From positions 1 to 53,819 of the forward strand of contig NZ_JAODMP010000013.1 in the NCBI RefSeq assembly GCF_025464835.1: 53,819 nt of DNA. Reading direction: 5' to 3'. This DNA is from Mycetocola sp. GTDB taxonomy: Bacteria; Actinomycetota; Actinomycetes; Actinomycetales; Microbacteriaceae. Below the pieces are notes generated by a model. It was not told where the DNA came from and ran no database searches. It saw only the letters and a program-made list of their open reading frames with translations. A program made the translations under genes and the position numbers. Of the stretch, positions 1 to 9,056 are shown piece by piece (the stretch's first letter is position 1; the number at the start of each line of letters is the position of its first letter).

Positions 1-894
1 GTGATCTGGGGAGTCAACTTCGTCGCCATCGACGAAGGACTTGCCGGCGTGCCTCCCCTTGTCTTCGTCGCGATGCGGTTCCTCCTCGTGGCGATCCCTG
101 CCGTCTTCTTTCTTCGGCCGCCGGCAATCGGGTGGCGGAACATCCTGTTGATCGGTGTCTTCCTCAGCCTGGGTCAATTCTGCCTGCTCTACCTGGCGCT
201 GCACCTCGGCATGCCCGCCGGTCTCGCTTCGCTGCTGCTGCAGACCCAGGTCATCCTCACCATCGTCATCTCGGCCGGTTTCCTCGGCGAACGCCCGAGC
301 CGCCTCCAGCTCGCCGGCGTGCTCGTCGGGTCGATCGGTCTCGGCATCGTGGTCGTCGGCCACAGCGTCACGGCACCGTGGGTGCCGATGGTGGTCACGC
401 TGGGCGCCGCGCTGTCGTGGGCGATCGGCAACGTCCTCAGCCGCCGCGCGAAGGCCGCATCCGGGCTCTCCCTGGTCGTGTGGTCTGCTCTCGTCGTCCC
501 CGTCCCGAGCTTCGCGCTGGCGCTGATGCTCGACGGCCCGGATACGGTGTTCGGCGCCCTGGCGAATCTGTCGCTCGTCGCGATCCTCAGCACGGTGTAC
601 ACCGTGGTCGCGGCGTCACTGATCGGTTACGGGATCTGGAACACCCTCATGGCGCGTTATCCGACGAGCGCCGTCGTGCCGTTCACCCTGCTCGTGCCGG
701 TGATCGGCATCGCCGCAGCCTGGCTGGTGCAGGGTGAGGTGCCGACGTTCAGCGAGATCCTCGGCGGTGCGGTGATGCTCGCCGGGCTGGCGACGGCTGT
801 TATCCGGTGGGAGCGGCGTTCGCCGGTGTCACTGGAAGTCCCTGGACCGGGTCCGAGCGCTCAGGGGGAGCGGTTCGAGCCGGTCGGCCAGTAG
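1..894 (+). CDS. EamA/DMT-family exporter, 5' end cut off by the window
   Basis: Membrane transporter of the drug/metabolite superfamily, probably exporting an amino acid or other small metabolite. The visible 297 residues begin at a motif (IWGVNFVAIDEG) that in this family sits inside the first membrane helix, so the GTG at base 1 is an internal valine codon and the true start lies upstream of the window. About nine to ten hydrophobic helices follow, arranged as two EamA repeats (roughly residues 1-115 and 125-270), the second ending in a typical helix before a Glu/Pro-rich polar tail. Its 3' end overlaps the convergent dnaE2 gene by 66 bases. The substrate cannot be told from the sequence; O-acetylserine/cysteine exporters look similar. 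Confidence 0.85.
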   Translation: MIWGVNFVAIDEGLAGVPPLVFVAMRFLLVAIPAVFFLRPPAIGWRNILLIGVFLSLGQFCLLYLALHLGMPAGLASLLLQTQVILTIVISAGFLGERPSRLQLAGVLVGSIGLGIVVVGHSVTAPWVPMVVTLGAALSWAIGNVLSRRAKAASGLSLVVWSALVVPVPSFALALMLDGPDTVFGALANLSLVAILSTVYTVVAASLIGYGIWNTLMARYPTSAVVPFTLLVPVIGIAAAWLVQGEVPTFSEILGGAVMLAGLATAVIRWERRSPVSLEVPGPGPSAQGERFEPVGQ

Positions 895-3800
895 GTTGAT
901 GATGCCCTCAGGGGACCGTTCCAGGATGCCACGGACGATCATCGCCGGGGCCTCCCTCGCTGTCCTCCGGTAGCGCCCCCATACGCCGACGCTGCAGATC
1001 ACGTTGACGAGCCCGGTTTCATCCTCAAGGTTGACGAATGTGATGCCGCTCGCCGTCGCCGGGCGTTGCCGATGGGTGACGACACCGCCGACCTCGATCC
1101 TCCGCCCGGATTCGGTGGTTTTGAGTTGCTCAGCGCTCTTCACACCCCGCTCGGCCAGCATCTGCCGGACATGCCGGATCGGGTGATCGTCAGGGGTGAC
1201 ACCGGTCGACCACAGGTCGTTGATCACCTGCTCCTCATCGGTGAGCATCGCGAACAGCGGCGGCTGCACGGTGAGGGAGCTTCCCTGCAACTGGTCAGGA
1301 CGCTCCTGGGATGCCTGCTCCGAGTCCCACAGGGCACCTCGCTTCGAAAGCCCGAAGCTGTCGAACGCACCGGCGGCGGAAAGGGCCTCGAGCTGGGCGG
1401 AGTTGAGGCCGACCCGGCGTGCCAGGTCGCGCATGTCGCGGTAATCGCCGCCGCGTTCCCGCTCGGCCACGATCTGCTCGGCTTTGCGCACCCCGATCGA
1501 GGTGACGGCGGCAAGCCCGAGCCGCACCGCGTAATGCCCGTCACGACGGTGGGTGGCCGGGTCGAACGGCGCCGACCGGTCGAAGGCTTCGACCGGGGGC
1601 TGGGTGTGATCAAGGCAGGTGTCGAGGCCGGTGGGTTTTGGGACTGCTGATCTCGATACACCGGCCTCGCTTCGCTCGGTCGGCACTCGATCAGCGAGCG
1701 GGGCCTCAGCGGGTGGAACAGTGAGCGGCTCCAGCCCCGCCTCCACCCCGGAGAGCAGGATGTCGGGGCGCCGCGTCTCGACACCGTGCCTGGTGGCATC
1801 CGCGACGAGGGACTGCGGTGAGTAGAACCCCATCGGCTGGGCCCGGAGCAGGGCGGCCAGAAACGCGGCAGGGTAGTGCAGCCGCATCCACGCGCTGGCG
1901 TAGACGAGCAGGGCGAAGCTGATCGAGTGGCTCTCGGCGAAGCCGAAGTTCGCGAAGGCCTGGATCTTCAGATAGATGGTGTCTGCGTCCTCGCCGGTGA
2001 TCCCGTTCTCCGCCATTCCCCTGTAGAGCTTCGCTTTGAGCGATTCGATCTTCTCCTGCCCGCGTTTGGATCCCATCGCCCGGCGCAGAAGGTCGGCATC
2101 CTCTCCGGTGCAGCCGCCGACGACCATGGCCCTCTGCATCAGCTGCTCCTGGAACAACGGCACCCCGAGGGTGCGTTTCAGCACCGGTTCAAGATCCGGG
2201 TGCAGGTAGGTGACCGGTTCTCCCCCGGTGCGCCTCCGGATGTAGGGGTGCACGGCACCGCCCTGGATCGGCCCCGGCCGCACCATCGCGATCTGGATCA
2301 CCAGGTCGTAGAAGCGCCGCGGTTGCAGCCGGGGCAGCATGCCCATCTGCGCGCGGCTCTCCACCTGGAACACCCCGACGGTGTCGGCACGGCAGAGCTG
2401 GTCGTAGACCCCCTGCTCCTCCTTCGGCATCGACTGGAGGTCCCATCGTTCACCGCAGTGCTCGTCGGCGAGGTCGAATGAATACTGCAGCGCGGCGAGC
2501 ATGCCGAGCCCGAGCAGGTCGAACTTGACGAGGCCCATCCAGGCGCAGTCGTCCTTGTCCCACTGCAGCACCGTGCGCCCGTCCATCCGGGCGTGCTCGA
2601 TCGGGCACACTTCGCCGACAGGCCGGTCGGTGAGCACCATGCCTCCTGAGTGGATGCCGAGGTGCCGCGGAAAGGTCAGCACCTGCTGGGCGAGATCCAC
2701 CACGGGTTGCGGGATGTCGTGGTCATCACTCGAGGTGACCGCACCCCAGCGTTCCACCTGCTTCGACCAGGCATCCTGCTGCCCAGGACTGTGGCCGAGA
2801 GCCTTCGCCATGTCGCGCACCGCGAACTTGGGCCGGTAGGTGATGACGTTCGCCACCTGAGCGGCGTTGAACCGGCCGTACTTCTCGTAGACGTGCTGAA
2901 TGACCTCTTCACGGCGGTCGGAGTCGAAGTCGACGTCGATGTCCGGTTCTTCATCCCGCATGCTGGAGAGGAACCGTTCGAACGGCAGGCCGTAGGCGAT
3001 CGAGTCGACAGCGGTGATGTCGAGCAGGTAGCAGACTGCCGAGTTGGCCGCTGATCCGCGCCCCTGGCAGAGGATGCCGCGGCTGCGGGCGAACTGCACG
3101 ATCTCGTGGACGATGAGGAAGTAGCCGGGGAAGTCCTTCTGTTCGATCACGTCGAGCTCCCGTTCGATCCGTTCGGTGACGGAGGCGTCGGCGCCTGGGT
3201 AGCGTCTCGCAGCTCCTTGCCAGGTGAGTTCCCGCAGCCAGCTCATCGGGGTGTGGCCCTCAGGGACCTCCTGCAGCGGCAGCCCGGGTTTCACGCTGCG
3301 CAACCGGAATGCCAGCTCGTCGGCGATCTCGACGGTGCGGGCGACGGCGCCAGGGTAGCGGGCGAACCGGCGGGCCATCTCGGCGCCGCTTCGCAGGTGC
3401 GCCGCTCCGGATGCCGGCAGCCAGCCGTCGAGGTCGTCGAGGCTTCTCCGCGCCCTCACCGCGGCGAGCGCAGACGCGAGCGGATGCTGCGCCGGTGTCG
3501 CGTAGTGCGCCCCGGTCGTGGCGACGACCGGTAACCCGAGTTCGGCGGCGACCGCCGCGAGGGTGTCGTTGGAGGTGGAATCCTCCGGGTTGCCGTGATC
3601 GACGAGTTCGACGACCACGTTGCCGTCGCCGAACAGCCGGACGAGTTCGGCGAGTTCCCGCCGCGCCCCGGCCGCGCCCTCAGCGGCGAGCGCCTTACGG
3701 ACCGCGCCCTTGCGGCATCCGCTGAGCACCAGCCAGGTGCCGTCGGCTGCGGAGGCGAGGTCGGCGATGTCGTAGCAGGGCTTGCCCTTCTCGGCCCCTG

Positions 3801-4302
3801 CGGCGAGGTGCGCCGCGGTGATCGCACCGGCGAGGCGGTGGTAGCCCTCCTCCCGCCGGGCGAGCACGACGAGATGGGTGCCCTCGGGGTCGGGTTCGCC
3901 GTTCTGCGGTTTACTCAGGCCGATCGACAGTTCAGCGCCGAAGATCGTGCGGAGCCCCGGGTGGGCTTCGGCCGCCTCGGCAAGGCGGACGATGCCGTAC
4001 AACCCGTCATGGTCGGTGAGGGCGAGACCGTCGAGGCCCAGCCGCGCTGCCTCCTCGACGAGCTTCTCCGGTGAGGAGGCACCGTCGAGGAAGCTGAAGT
4101 TCGAGTGCGCGTGCAGTTCGACGTACGGCACCGCTTCGGGGACGGGCTCGGGGGTCGTCTCGGGAATGTAAGCCAGTCGTTTGCGAGACCAGGCCGGGCT
4201 GTCGCCGCCGTCCGCCCCGGGGGGAGGCGAACCGGGCCGGCTGGTATCCGAGAGAGCGCGTTCGAACTCGGACCACGGCACGGGAGGGTTATGCCAGCCC
4301 AT
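829..4302 (-). CDS. dnaE2: Error-prone DNA polymerase DnaE2 (C-family, translesion)
   Basis: Alpha-type C-family polymerase that copies damaged DNA with low fidelity as part of the SOS mutasome with ImuA and ImuB. The 1157-residue protein starts MGWHNPPVPW, a typical DnaE2 N-terminus, followed by a PHP domain (YVELHAHSNFSFLDGAS, about residues 60-76), the polymerase core with the acidic motif DIDVDFDSDRREEV, and a C-terminal OB fold (HRQRPATASGITFVNLEDE). The ATG is preceded by a strong ribosome site, AAAGGAGG, nine bases away. It is the last gene of the imuA-imuB-dnaE2 operon, 23 bases after imuB. Residues of about 868-886 come from a palindromic element and look like an in-frame insertion absent from ordinary DnaE2 proteins. 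The 3' end overlaps the convergent exporter gene. Confidence 0.96.
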   Translation of the reverse strand: MGWHNPPVPWSEFERALSDTSRPGSPPPGADGGDSPAWSRKRLAYIPETTPEPVPEAVPYVELHAHSNFSFLDGASSPEKLVEEAARLGLDGLALTDHDGLYGIVRLAEAAEAHPGLRTIFGAELSIGLSKPQNGEPDPEGTHLVVLARREEGYHRLAGAITAAHLAAGAEKGKPCYDIADLASAADGTWLVLSGCRKGAVRKALAAEGAAGARRELAELVRLFGDGNVVVELVDHGNPEDSTSNDTLAAVAAELGLPVVATTGAHYATPAQHPLASALAAVRARRSLDDLDGWLPASGAAHLRSGAEMARRFARYPGAVARTVEIADELAFRLRSVKPGLPLQEVPEGHTPMSWLRELTWQGAARRYPGADASVTERIERELDVIEQKDFPGYFLIVHEIVQFARSRGILCQGRGSAANSAVCYLLDITAVDSIAYGLPFERFLSSMRDEEPDIDVDFDSDRREEVIQHVYEKYGRFNAAQVANVITYRPKFAVRDMAKALGHSPGQQDAWSKQVERWGAVTSSDDHDIPQPVVDLAQQVLTFPRHLGIHSGGMVLTDRPVGEVCPIEHARMDGRTVLQWDKDDCAWMGLVKFDLLGLGMLAALQYSFDLADEHCGERWDLQSMPKEEQGVYDQLCRADTVGVFQVESRAQMGMLPRLQPRRFYDLVIQIAMVRPGPIQGGAVHPYIRRRTGGEPVTYLHPDLEPVLKRTLGVPLFQEQLMQRAMVVGGCTGEDADLLRRAMGSKRGQEKIESLKAKLYRGMAENGITGEDADTIYLKIQAFANFGFAESHSISFALLVYASAWMRLHYPAAFLAALLRAQPMGFYSPQSLVADATRHGVETRRPDILLSGVEAGLEPLTVPPAEAPLADRVPTERSEAGVSRSAVPKPTGLDTCLDHTQPPVEAFDRSAPFDPATHRRDGHYAVRLGLAAVTSIGVRKAEQIVAERERGGDYRDMRDLARRVGLNSAQLEALSAAGAFDSFGLSKRGALWDSEQASQERPDQLQGSSLTVQPPLFAMLTDEEQVINDLWSTGVTPDDHPIRHVRQMLAERGVKSAEQLKTTESGRRIEVGGVVTHRQRPATASGITFVNLEDETGLVNVICSVGVWGRYRRTAREAPAMIVRGILERSPEGIINLLADRLEPLPLSARTRSRDFQ
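1646..1695. repeat. Palindromic element inside the dnaE2 reading frame
   Basis: A 50-base element bounded by GCTGATC and GATCAGC, with TCGATA near one end, ACTCGA near the other and CGCTTCGCT in the middle. It resembles the small palindromic intergenic repeats common in Microbacteriaceae, yet here it lies in coding sequence and keeps the frame open, adding a Ser/Arg/Glu-rich patch (ADRVPTERSEAGVSRSA) to DnaE2 between the polymerase core and the C-terminal domains. That the element is a mobile or repeated family is inferred; only this clear copy is visible. Confidence 0.55.
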
Positions 4303-4325
4303 GCGAATTCCTCCTTTCAGCGGTG

Positions 4326-5927
4326 TCAGTCATAGCGGGCCTCCGCCCACCAGCCGGAATCGTCGAGGACGAGGAGCCAGGCTCCCCCACTCTCATCGAC
4401 GAGCTGGAACCGGTTCAGCCGCCGGCCGCCGGCATCCCACCAGCGTTCGGTGACCGGCCACGGGCCCGCCCACGCCGAGACCGCACCGGGCTTGCCGCCG
4501 GGCTCCGCGAACGACACGGGAACGGCGGAAAGCTCGCCCCGGTCGTCGACGGCGACGTCAGCACCTCCAGCGCCGGAGACGAGGACCCGACGACGCTCGG
4601 GGAACACGGTCGCCGGCGGGGGCCCAGGTACCCGGCCGGGCCAGGGCAGCCCCTGCGATGCGCGAACGGATGCCTCCCCGCCCGGCGGCAGGTCGCCCCA
4701 CGGCACGAGGATTCGGCGATCAGACGGCTGCCTGCCGCCGGCGATGCGGGCGGTGAGCACCCCGGTGTGACCGACCATGCTTTGCACCCGGGAGAGACCG
4801 GAGTGGATGCGCTCATCGGTCGCCCCGCCGTATAACCCGGCTTCGTGGTTGCCGGCCGGGTCGACACTCTCCGGTTCCACCCGGAGTTTCGCGATGGCGC
4901 TGTTCAGTCCACTCTCGGCGATGCCTGCCCCCTGCACCTGCCAGCGCACCCGGTCGAGCACATCACCGGCGGTGAAGAACCGGGGATGCAGCCAGGTGCG
5001 TGAGCGGGAGTCCCCGTTCTCGGTGGACACCTCGATCCGGATGGCCGTCGCGACGAGCGATGACGCCTGCAACCGTGCCACGAACTCCTCTGCGGCGGTG
5101 CGGAACGCGAAGGCCACCTGGTCGACCCGGTCGAGCGGCGGCTCGAATTCCACCACGCTCGAGTGGTCGGCCGGTGGCACCCTGGCGTCGACATCGCTCG
5201 GGTCGAATCCGGACGCGAGCCGGTGGGCGAGCACTCCGTCCGGTCCGAACCGGTCGCGGACCTGCATTTCGTCGAGCCTGGCGAAACTGCCGAGGGTGTG
5301 GATGCCGAGCCGCCGAAGCAGAGCCGCCAGTTCGGGGCGGGCGAGCAGTTCGACACCGAACGGGGCGAGGAACTCCGGCGAGCTTCCGGCGGGAACGATG
5401 CGGATGTTCTCCTCGGCCGGCGAGTGCAGTTTCGCGGCCTGTTCAGCGGCAAACGGGCCGTCGGCGATCCCCACCTGTGCGCCGGCGACGCCGACACTGC
5501 CGAGAGTGTGCAGCAGGGCCTCCGCTGCCTGTCGTTCCCCGCCGTAGTACCGGCTTGGCCCACGAGCACGCATCACGCAGGTCCCGGGGCGGGAGAGTTG
5601 CACGCCTGGCACGATCTGTTCGACGGCGGCGACGACCGGTTCGAACACCCGGTGGTCGAGCACCGGGTCGTACGGAAGCACGAGAAGACCGGTGCAGCGG
5701 GACTGGGCTTCCCGCACGCGGAGACCACGGCGGACTCCTTCAGCGCGGGCCGCAGCTGAGCACGCGAACACCTCACCGCGGTCGATCAGGGCGAGCGGGG
5801 CATCCGGTGCGAGGCCGAGTTCGGCCGCCACGGCATCCGTCGGCCAGTCCGGGCACCAGAGAAGGAGGGTTCGCACGGGTGACGAAGCAGCCATTCGAGA
5901 GGAAGGCGAAGGCAGCGGGCCGGTCAT
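4326..5927 (-). CDS. imuB: ImuB, Y-family polymerase-like mutasome protein
   Basis: Non-catalytic Y-family polymerase homologue that recruits DnaE2 and the beta clamp to damaged DNA. The 533-residue protein has the ImuB signature near the N-terminus (RTLLLWCPDWPTDAVAAE) in place of the acidic catalytic motif of true Y polymerases, and later the thumb/little-finger region (LGIHTLGSFARLDEMQVRDRFG). The chosen ATG overlaps the imuA stop as ATGA; the frame remains open for 69 codons further upstream, but that part is antisense-like Arg/Pro-rich sequence lying over imuA. A second in-frame ATG eleven codons in (MAASSPVRT) is a possible alternative. Transcription is from the SOS promoter before imuA. 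Confidence 0.94.
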   Translation of the reverse strand: MTGPLPSPSSRMAASSPVRTLLLWCPDWPTDAVAAELGLAPDAPLALIDRGEVFACSAAARAEGVRRGLRVREAQSRCTGLLVLPYDPVLDHRVFEPVVAAVEQIVPGVQLSRPGTCVMRARGPSRYYGGERQAAEALLHTLGSVGVAGAQVGIADGPFAAEQAAKLHSPAEENIRIVPAGSSPEFLAPFGVELLARPELAALLRRLGIHTLGSFARLDEMQVRDRFGPDGVLAHRLASGFDPSDVDARVPPADHSSVVEFEPPLDRVDQVAFAFRTAAEEFVARLQASSLVATAIRIEVSTENGDSRSRTWLHPRFFTAGDVLDRVRWQVQGAGIAESGLNSAIAKLRVEPESVDPAGNHEAGLYGGATDERIHSGLSRVQSMVGHTGVLTARIAGGRQPSDRRILVPWGDLPPGGEASVRASQGLPWPGRVPGPPPATVFPERRRVLVSGAGGADVAVDDRGELSAVPVSFAEPGGKPGAVSAWAGPWPVTERWWDAGGRRLNRFQLVDESGGAWLLVLDDSGWWAEARYD

Positions 5928-6676
5928 GAGACGGCCATCTCGTGTCGCTCTTGGTTGGCGGGCACTGGCCGGACGGCGGGCACGCCGGCCAGCCCGGCCG
6001 GGCGGATGCCCTGTTCGGCGTCCGGAAGCCACAACTGCTTTCGCCGCGGTTTGCCGGTGAGTGTGCGGCCGGTGACCGACACGGTCACCCGGCGGGCGGC
6101 CAGGTAGCCGTGGCCGTCGCCGAGTCCCATCCACCGGTCGTCTGATACCCGCAGCGTCGCTTCACTCTGTGGCCAGTCGCCGAGTGCAATCAGCGTTGAC
6201 CCCCGCTGGCGCAGCCGCGACCCGAGCCGCGCAACCTCTGCGGCGGAGAGCGCGGCCGGTGGCCGGGCGAGCACCACCGTGACGACGTCGGCCAGGGCAG
6301 CGGTGACCTGCAGCCACTGCAGGCCAGGGTCGGGCACGAGCACGAGCCGATCGAGGTCGATGCCTGCCGCTGCCGCTGCTTCGACGCCGAGGGCAGGCAG
6401 GCCGACGACGCTGCACCACGCCCCTGCCGCACTTGGGCCGGCGAGGAGCGCGAGGGCAAGACTGGTCGATTCGTGCACCGAATAGGCGGTACCGGCGCGG
6501 AGCACCCCGCCCGGCAGCAGTTCGGCGATTCCCGGGGATGTCGGTAGTCCCTGCGAATCTATCCGGGTGCGCTGCATCCCTCGAATACGCGCCTGCAGCT
6601 CCGCGACCTGGCTCGCCACCGGAACGGGCGAACCGGCGAAAACCGCGGGTCGAGAAGAGGCAACGGACAGGGACAT
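5924..6676 (-). CDS. imuA: ImuA-type (RecA-like) SOS mutasome protein
   Basis: First gene of the SOS-induced mutagenesis operon. The 250-residue protein has the actinobacterial ImuA' pattern: an N-terminal helix (VAELQARIRGMQRTRID) then a RecA-like fold without an obvious intact Walker A, with segments such as LLPGGVLRAGTAYSVHES and LARLGSRLRQRGSTLIALGDWP. In mycobacteria this protein interacts with ImuB and is needed for damage-induced mutagenesis. The ATG at 6676 lies six bases after a predicted -10 box, so the transcript is probably leaderless. The stop overlaps the imuB start by four bases. Function is by family and operon position; the protein is poorly conserved. Confidence 0.85.
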   Translation of the reverse strand: MSLSVASSRPAVFAGSPVPVASQVAELQARIRGMQRTRIDSQGLPTSPGIAELLPGGVLRAGTAYSVHESTSLALALLAGPSAAGAWCSVVGLPALGVEAAAAAGIDLDRLVLVPDPGLQWLQVTAALADVVTVVLARPPAALSAAEVARLGSRLRQRGSTLIALGDWPQSEATLRVSDDRWMGLGDGHGYLAARRVTVSVTGRTLTGKPRRKQLWLPDAEQGIRPAGLAGVPAVRPVPANQERHEMAVS

Positions 6677-6682
6677 GCGTTA

Positions 6683-6711
6683 ATGGTCGAACACATGTTC
6701 GATTAAGTCAA
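6683..6711 (-). promoter_or_regulatory. SOS promoter of imuA-imuB-dnaE2 with LexA box
   Basis: On the minus strand a -35 box TTGACT (6711-6706) and a -10 box GACCAT (6688-6683) are 17 bases apart. The spacer is filled by TCGAACATGTGTTCGA (6702-6687), a perfect match to the actinobacterial LexA site TCGAAC-N4-GTTCGA. LexA bound here would block polymerase entry directly. The -10 box ends six bases before the imuA ATG, which places the transcription start at or within a base or two of the start codon. Confidence 0.93.
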
Positions 6712-6805
6712 TCGGGCGAAACAGCCCGGGAGAGTCACCTGCCTTCCACCCCTGTCATACTGAAATCCGATCCCGAAATGGCAGGAATGCCCCGAAAGCA
6801 GACGA

Positions 6806-7984
6806 ATGTCCGACAGGACCAGCACCCAGGCAACGACCTCTCCTGTCGAACCCGCACGGATCTCCTGGGTCGAGCACGGCTCACCCCGCTCAGCGCTCTG
6901 GCGCTCCGAGAGCGGCTGGCCGCCCCCCGCTGCCGTTCTGCTCGGCAGCGACGACCTCACCGCCGAGAAGGCGTTCCGGCTCGCGTCAGCGGGAACCGCC
7001 ATCCTCTGGACAGGTGACTTCCACAACGCCAGGCAGCTTCTCAGCGCGATGGGCCGGCGCCTCGCCGATTCTCCCCGGCCGAGGAACGACAACATCACCG
7101 CGGCGTTCCACCGTTCACGGGAGGACGCTCTTCGGAGAGCGACCATTCTCGGGATGCTCCTGGTCCCGCTCTCCGCTGACGGCACCATTCCGCTCCGCCG
7201 CTCCCCCGACATCCGCCTCGCCGCCGTGCACGCCTGGGGTCCGGTCCGCGAAGCATCCGTTCTCTCGTTACGGGAACTGCTCGGCGTGATCGGCGCAGAG
7301 GAGTGGCGGACGACGGGCGTCCCGGTACCGGCGCTCGGCGCTCGGATCCACCCGCACTACGGGGTCTTCTCCCCCGTCCGCGGTGAATACCTCGACCTCG
7401 TCGCCACCGCCCCGCTCCTCCCGGATGCGGTCACCGCTTTCGACATCGGCACAGGCACCGGGGTGCTGTCAGCGATCCTCGCCTCCCGCGGCATCCGTTC
7501 GATCACCGCCACCGATATGGACCAGCGGGCGATCGCCTGCGCGCGCGAGAATCTCGCCGCCCTCGGCTTCGCGGATGCCGTCACCGTGGTCGAGGCGGAC
7601 CTGTTCCCAGACGGTCGCGCCGACATCGTCGCCTGCAACCCGCCGTGGATTCCTGCGGTCCCGAAAACAGCAACCGACTTCGCCGTCTACGACGACGAGG
7701 GGCGGATGCTCGCCGGCTTCCTCTCCGGGCTGGCGGGGCACCTGACACCCCACGGCGAGGGCTGGCTCGTGATCTCCGACATCGCGGAACGACTCGGGCT
7801 CCGCTCCCGCGGCGACCTGCTGGACGCCATCGAGAACGCCGGGCTCACCGTGATCGCGAGAATGGACACCCGCCCGACCCACGCCAGGGCAACCGACGCC
7901 ACCGACCCGCTGTACGCGGCACGGGCCTCAGAGGTGACCTCGCTCTGGCGGCTGGCAGCGAAACCTGCCGCCGTGCCCGCTTAG
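6806..7984 (+). CDS. Class I SAM-dependent methyltransferase (HemK/RlmG-like)
   Basis: Two-part methyltransferase of 392 residues. The C-terminal half carries the SAM-binding glycine motif (FDIGTGTGVLSAILA, about residue 212), an acidic strand end (TATDMDQRAIACA) and the NPPW motif (ACNPPWIPA, about residue 275), which in HemK/PrmC and rRNA or DNA N-methyltransferases binds the target amino group. The N-terminal half (about 190 residues) resembles the non-catalytic substrate-recognition domain of such enzymes. The target (glutamine, guanine or adenine) is unknown. The gene diverges from the SOS operon; its stop shares four bases (TTAG) with the convergent galM stop. The ribosome site is weak. 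Confidence 0.85.
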   Translation: MSDRTSTQATTSPVEPARISWVEHGSPRSALWRSESGWPPPAAVLLGSDDLTAEKAFRLASAGTAILWTGDFHNARQLLSAMGRRLADSPRPRNDNITAAFHRSREDALRRATILGMLLVPLSADGTIPLRRSPDIRLAAVHAWGPVREASVLSLRELLGVIGAEEWRTTGVPVPALGARIHPHYGVFSPVRGEYLDLVATAPLLPDAVTAFDIGTGTGVLSAILASRGIRSITATDMDQRAIACARENLAALGFADAVTVVEADLFPDGRADIVACNPPWIPAVPKTATDFAVYDDEGRMLAGFLSGLAGHLTPHGEGWLVISDIAERLGLRSRGDLLDAIENAGLTVIARMDTRPTHARATDATDPLYAARASEVTSLWRLAAKPAAVPA

Positions 7985-8910
7985 ACCGGCGCGAAGCCGT
8001 CGGCGCGCACGCCCCAGCTGGCTTCCCAGGTCTCGCCGGGGGCGAGCCATTTCAGGCCCTGGCCGGAGTTGAAGGCATCCGTCGGCGCCGACATCGGCTC
8101 GATCGCGATGGCCTTCGACTGCCCGGGGTACAGCTCTGTGGTGAACACCTGCCAGTACGGGAAGTTCTCGTCACCCCAGACCGTGACGGTGCGCCCGTCC
8201 GGTGCCGATATGGAATGCTCCGAGACGCCGTCCTGGATCACCGCACCGCCGAACCCGTCGTCGAGCTGGAGTTCGCCGAGCAGCACTCCCTCGCGGAGAT
8301 CGTACGGCGTGCCGTCAACGGGAACCTCGGCTGTGGGCAGCGATCGCTCATCGGCTTCGAAGTGGGTGGTGACGTTCACGGTGACCGTGAGATCCTCCGG
8401 CTTCTCGTCGCCGATCGTGAAGAACGGGTGAGCTCCGATCGCGACAGGCGCCTCAGCATCCGACTGGTTCGTGACCGTGTGGGTGACGTCGATGCCGGCA
8501 TCGACGAGCCGGTAGGTGACGGCGGTGTCGAGGAGGAACGGGTACCCGTTCTGCGGGAACACTTTCGCCTCGAGCCGCAGAGTCGACTCCGTGCGCGCTC
8601 GGACCGAGTACGGGCTGAAACGCAGCAGGCCATGGATGGCGTTGCTCTTCGCCGGCTCGGTGATGGCGAGTTGCTGGGTCTCACCGTCGAGGGTCCAACG
8701 CCCGTCCCTGATCCGGTTCGGCCAGGGCATCAGCACGATCCCGCTGCCCCATGGCCGTTTCACGCCCGCCTCGTATGGCGGCACGATGTCGATTCCTCGG
8801 ACGCTCAACCGGCGGATGCCTGCAGCCACCTGGGTGATCGTCGCCGAGATGACGCCGCCTGATGGCGTTTCCAGGCTGAGGTCGAACTGTTCGCCGGTGA
8901 CTGAGTTCAT
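7981..8910 (-). CDS. galM: Aldose 1-epimerase (mutarotase) family protein
   Basis: Interconverts alpha and beta anomers of galactose or related aldoses, supplying alpha-galactose to galactokinase. The 309-residue protein contains family segments for sugar binding: RIRDGRW, NAIHGLLRFSPY with the conserved His, and AIGAHPFFTIGD with the catalytic His, plus a later acidic residue in the EHSISAPDGRTV/FPYWQVFT region. The ATG at 8910 (MNSVTGEQF) was chosen because CGAGGAG lies upstream and because family similarity begins here; the open frame extends 43 codons further. It follows the DeoR-type regulator on the same strand after 146 bases and faces away from galT-galK, completing a Leloir locus without galE. 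Confidence 0.88.
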   Translation of the reverse strand: MNSVTGEQFDLSLETPSGGVISATITQVAAGIRRLSVRGIDIVPPYEAGVKRPWGSGIVLMPWPNRIRDGRWTLDGETQQLAITEPAKSNAIHGLLRFSPYSVRARTESTLRLEAKVFPQNGYPFLLDTAVTYRLVDAGIDVTHTVTNQSDAEAPVAIGAHPFFTIGDEKPEDLTVTVNVTTHFEADERSLPTAEVPVDGTPYDLREGVLLGELQLDDGFGGAVIQDGVSEHSISAPDGRTVTVWGDENFPYWQVFTTELYPGQSKAIAIEPMSAPTDAFNSGQGLKWLAPGETWEASWGVRADGFAPV

Positions 8911-9056
8911 GGCTGTCTGGGCTCCTCGAGAACACGTATCTTCCGAGCGTAGTGCCTCGGCATGCCACCGGCGCCGGCTGGCCAGAAAGCGGTGCGACGG
9001 GAGGACCGTGTGAATGGCAGGTCGCCCTCGAGGTGACATTCGTCCGCGAGTGACGC

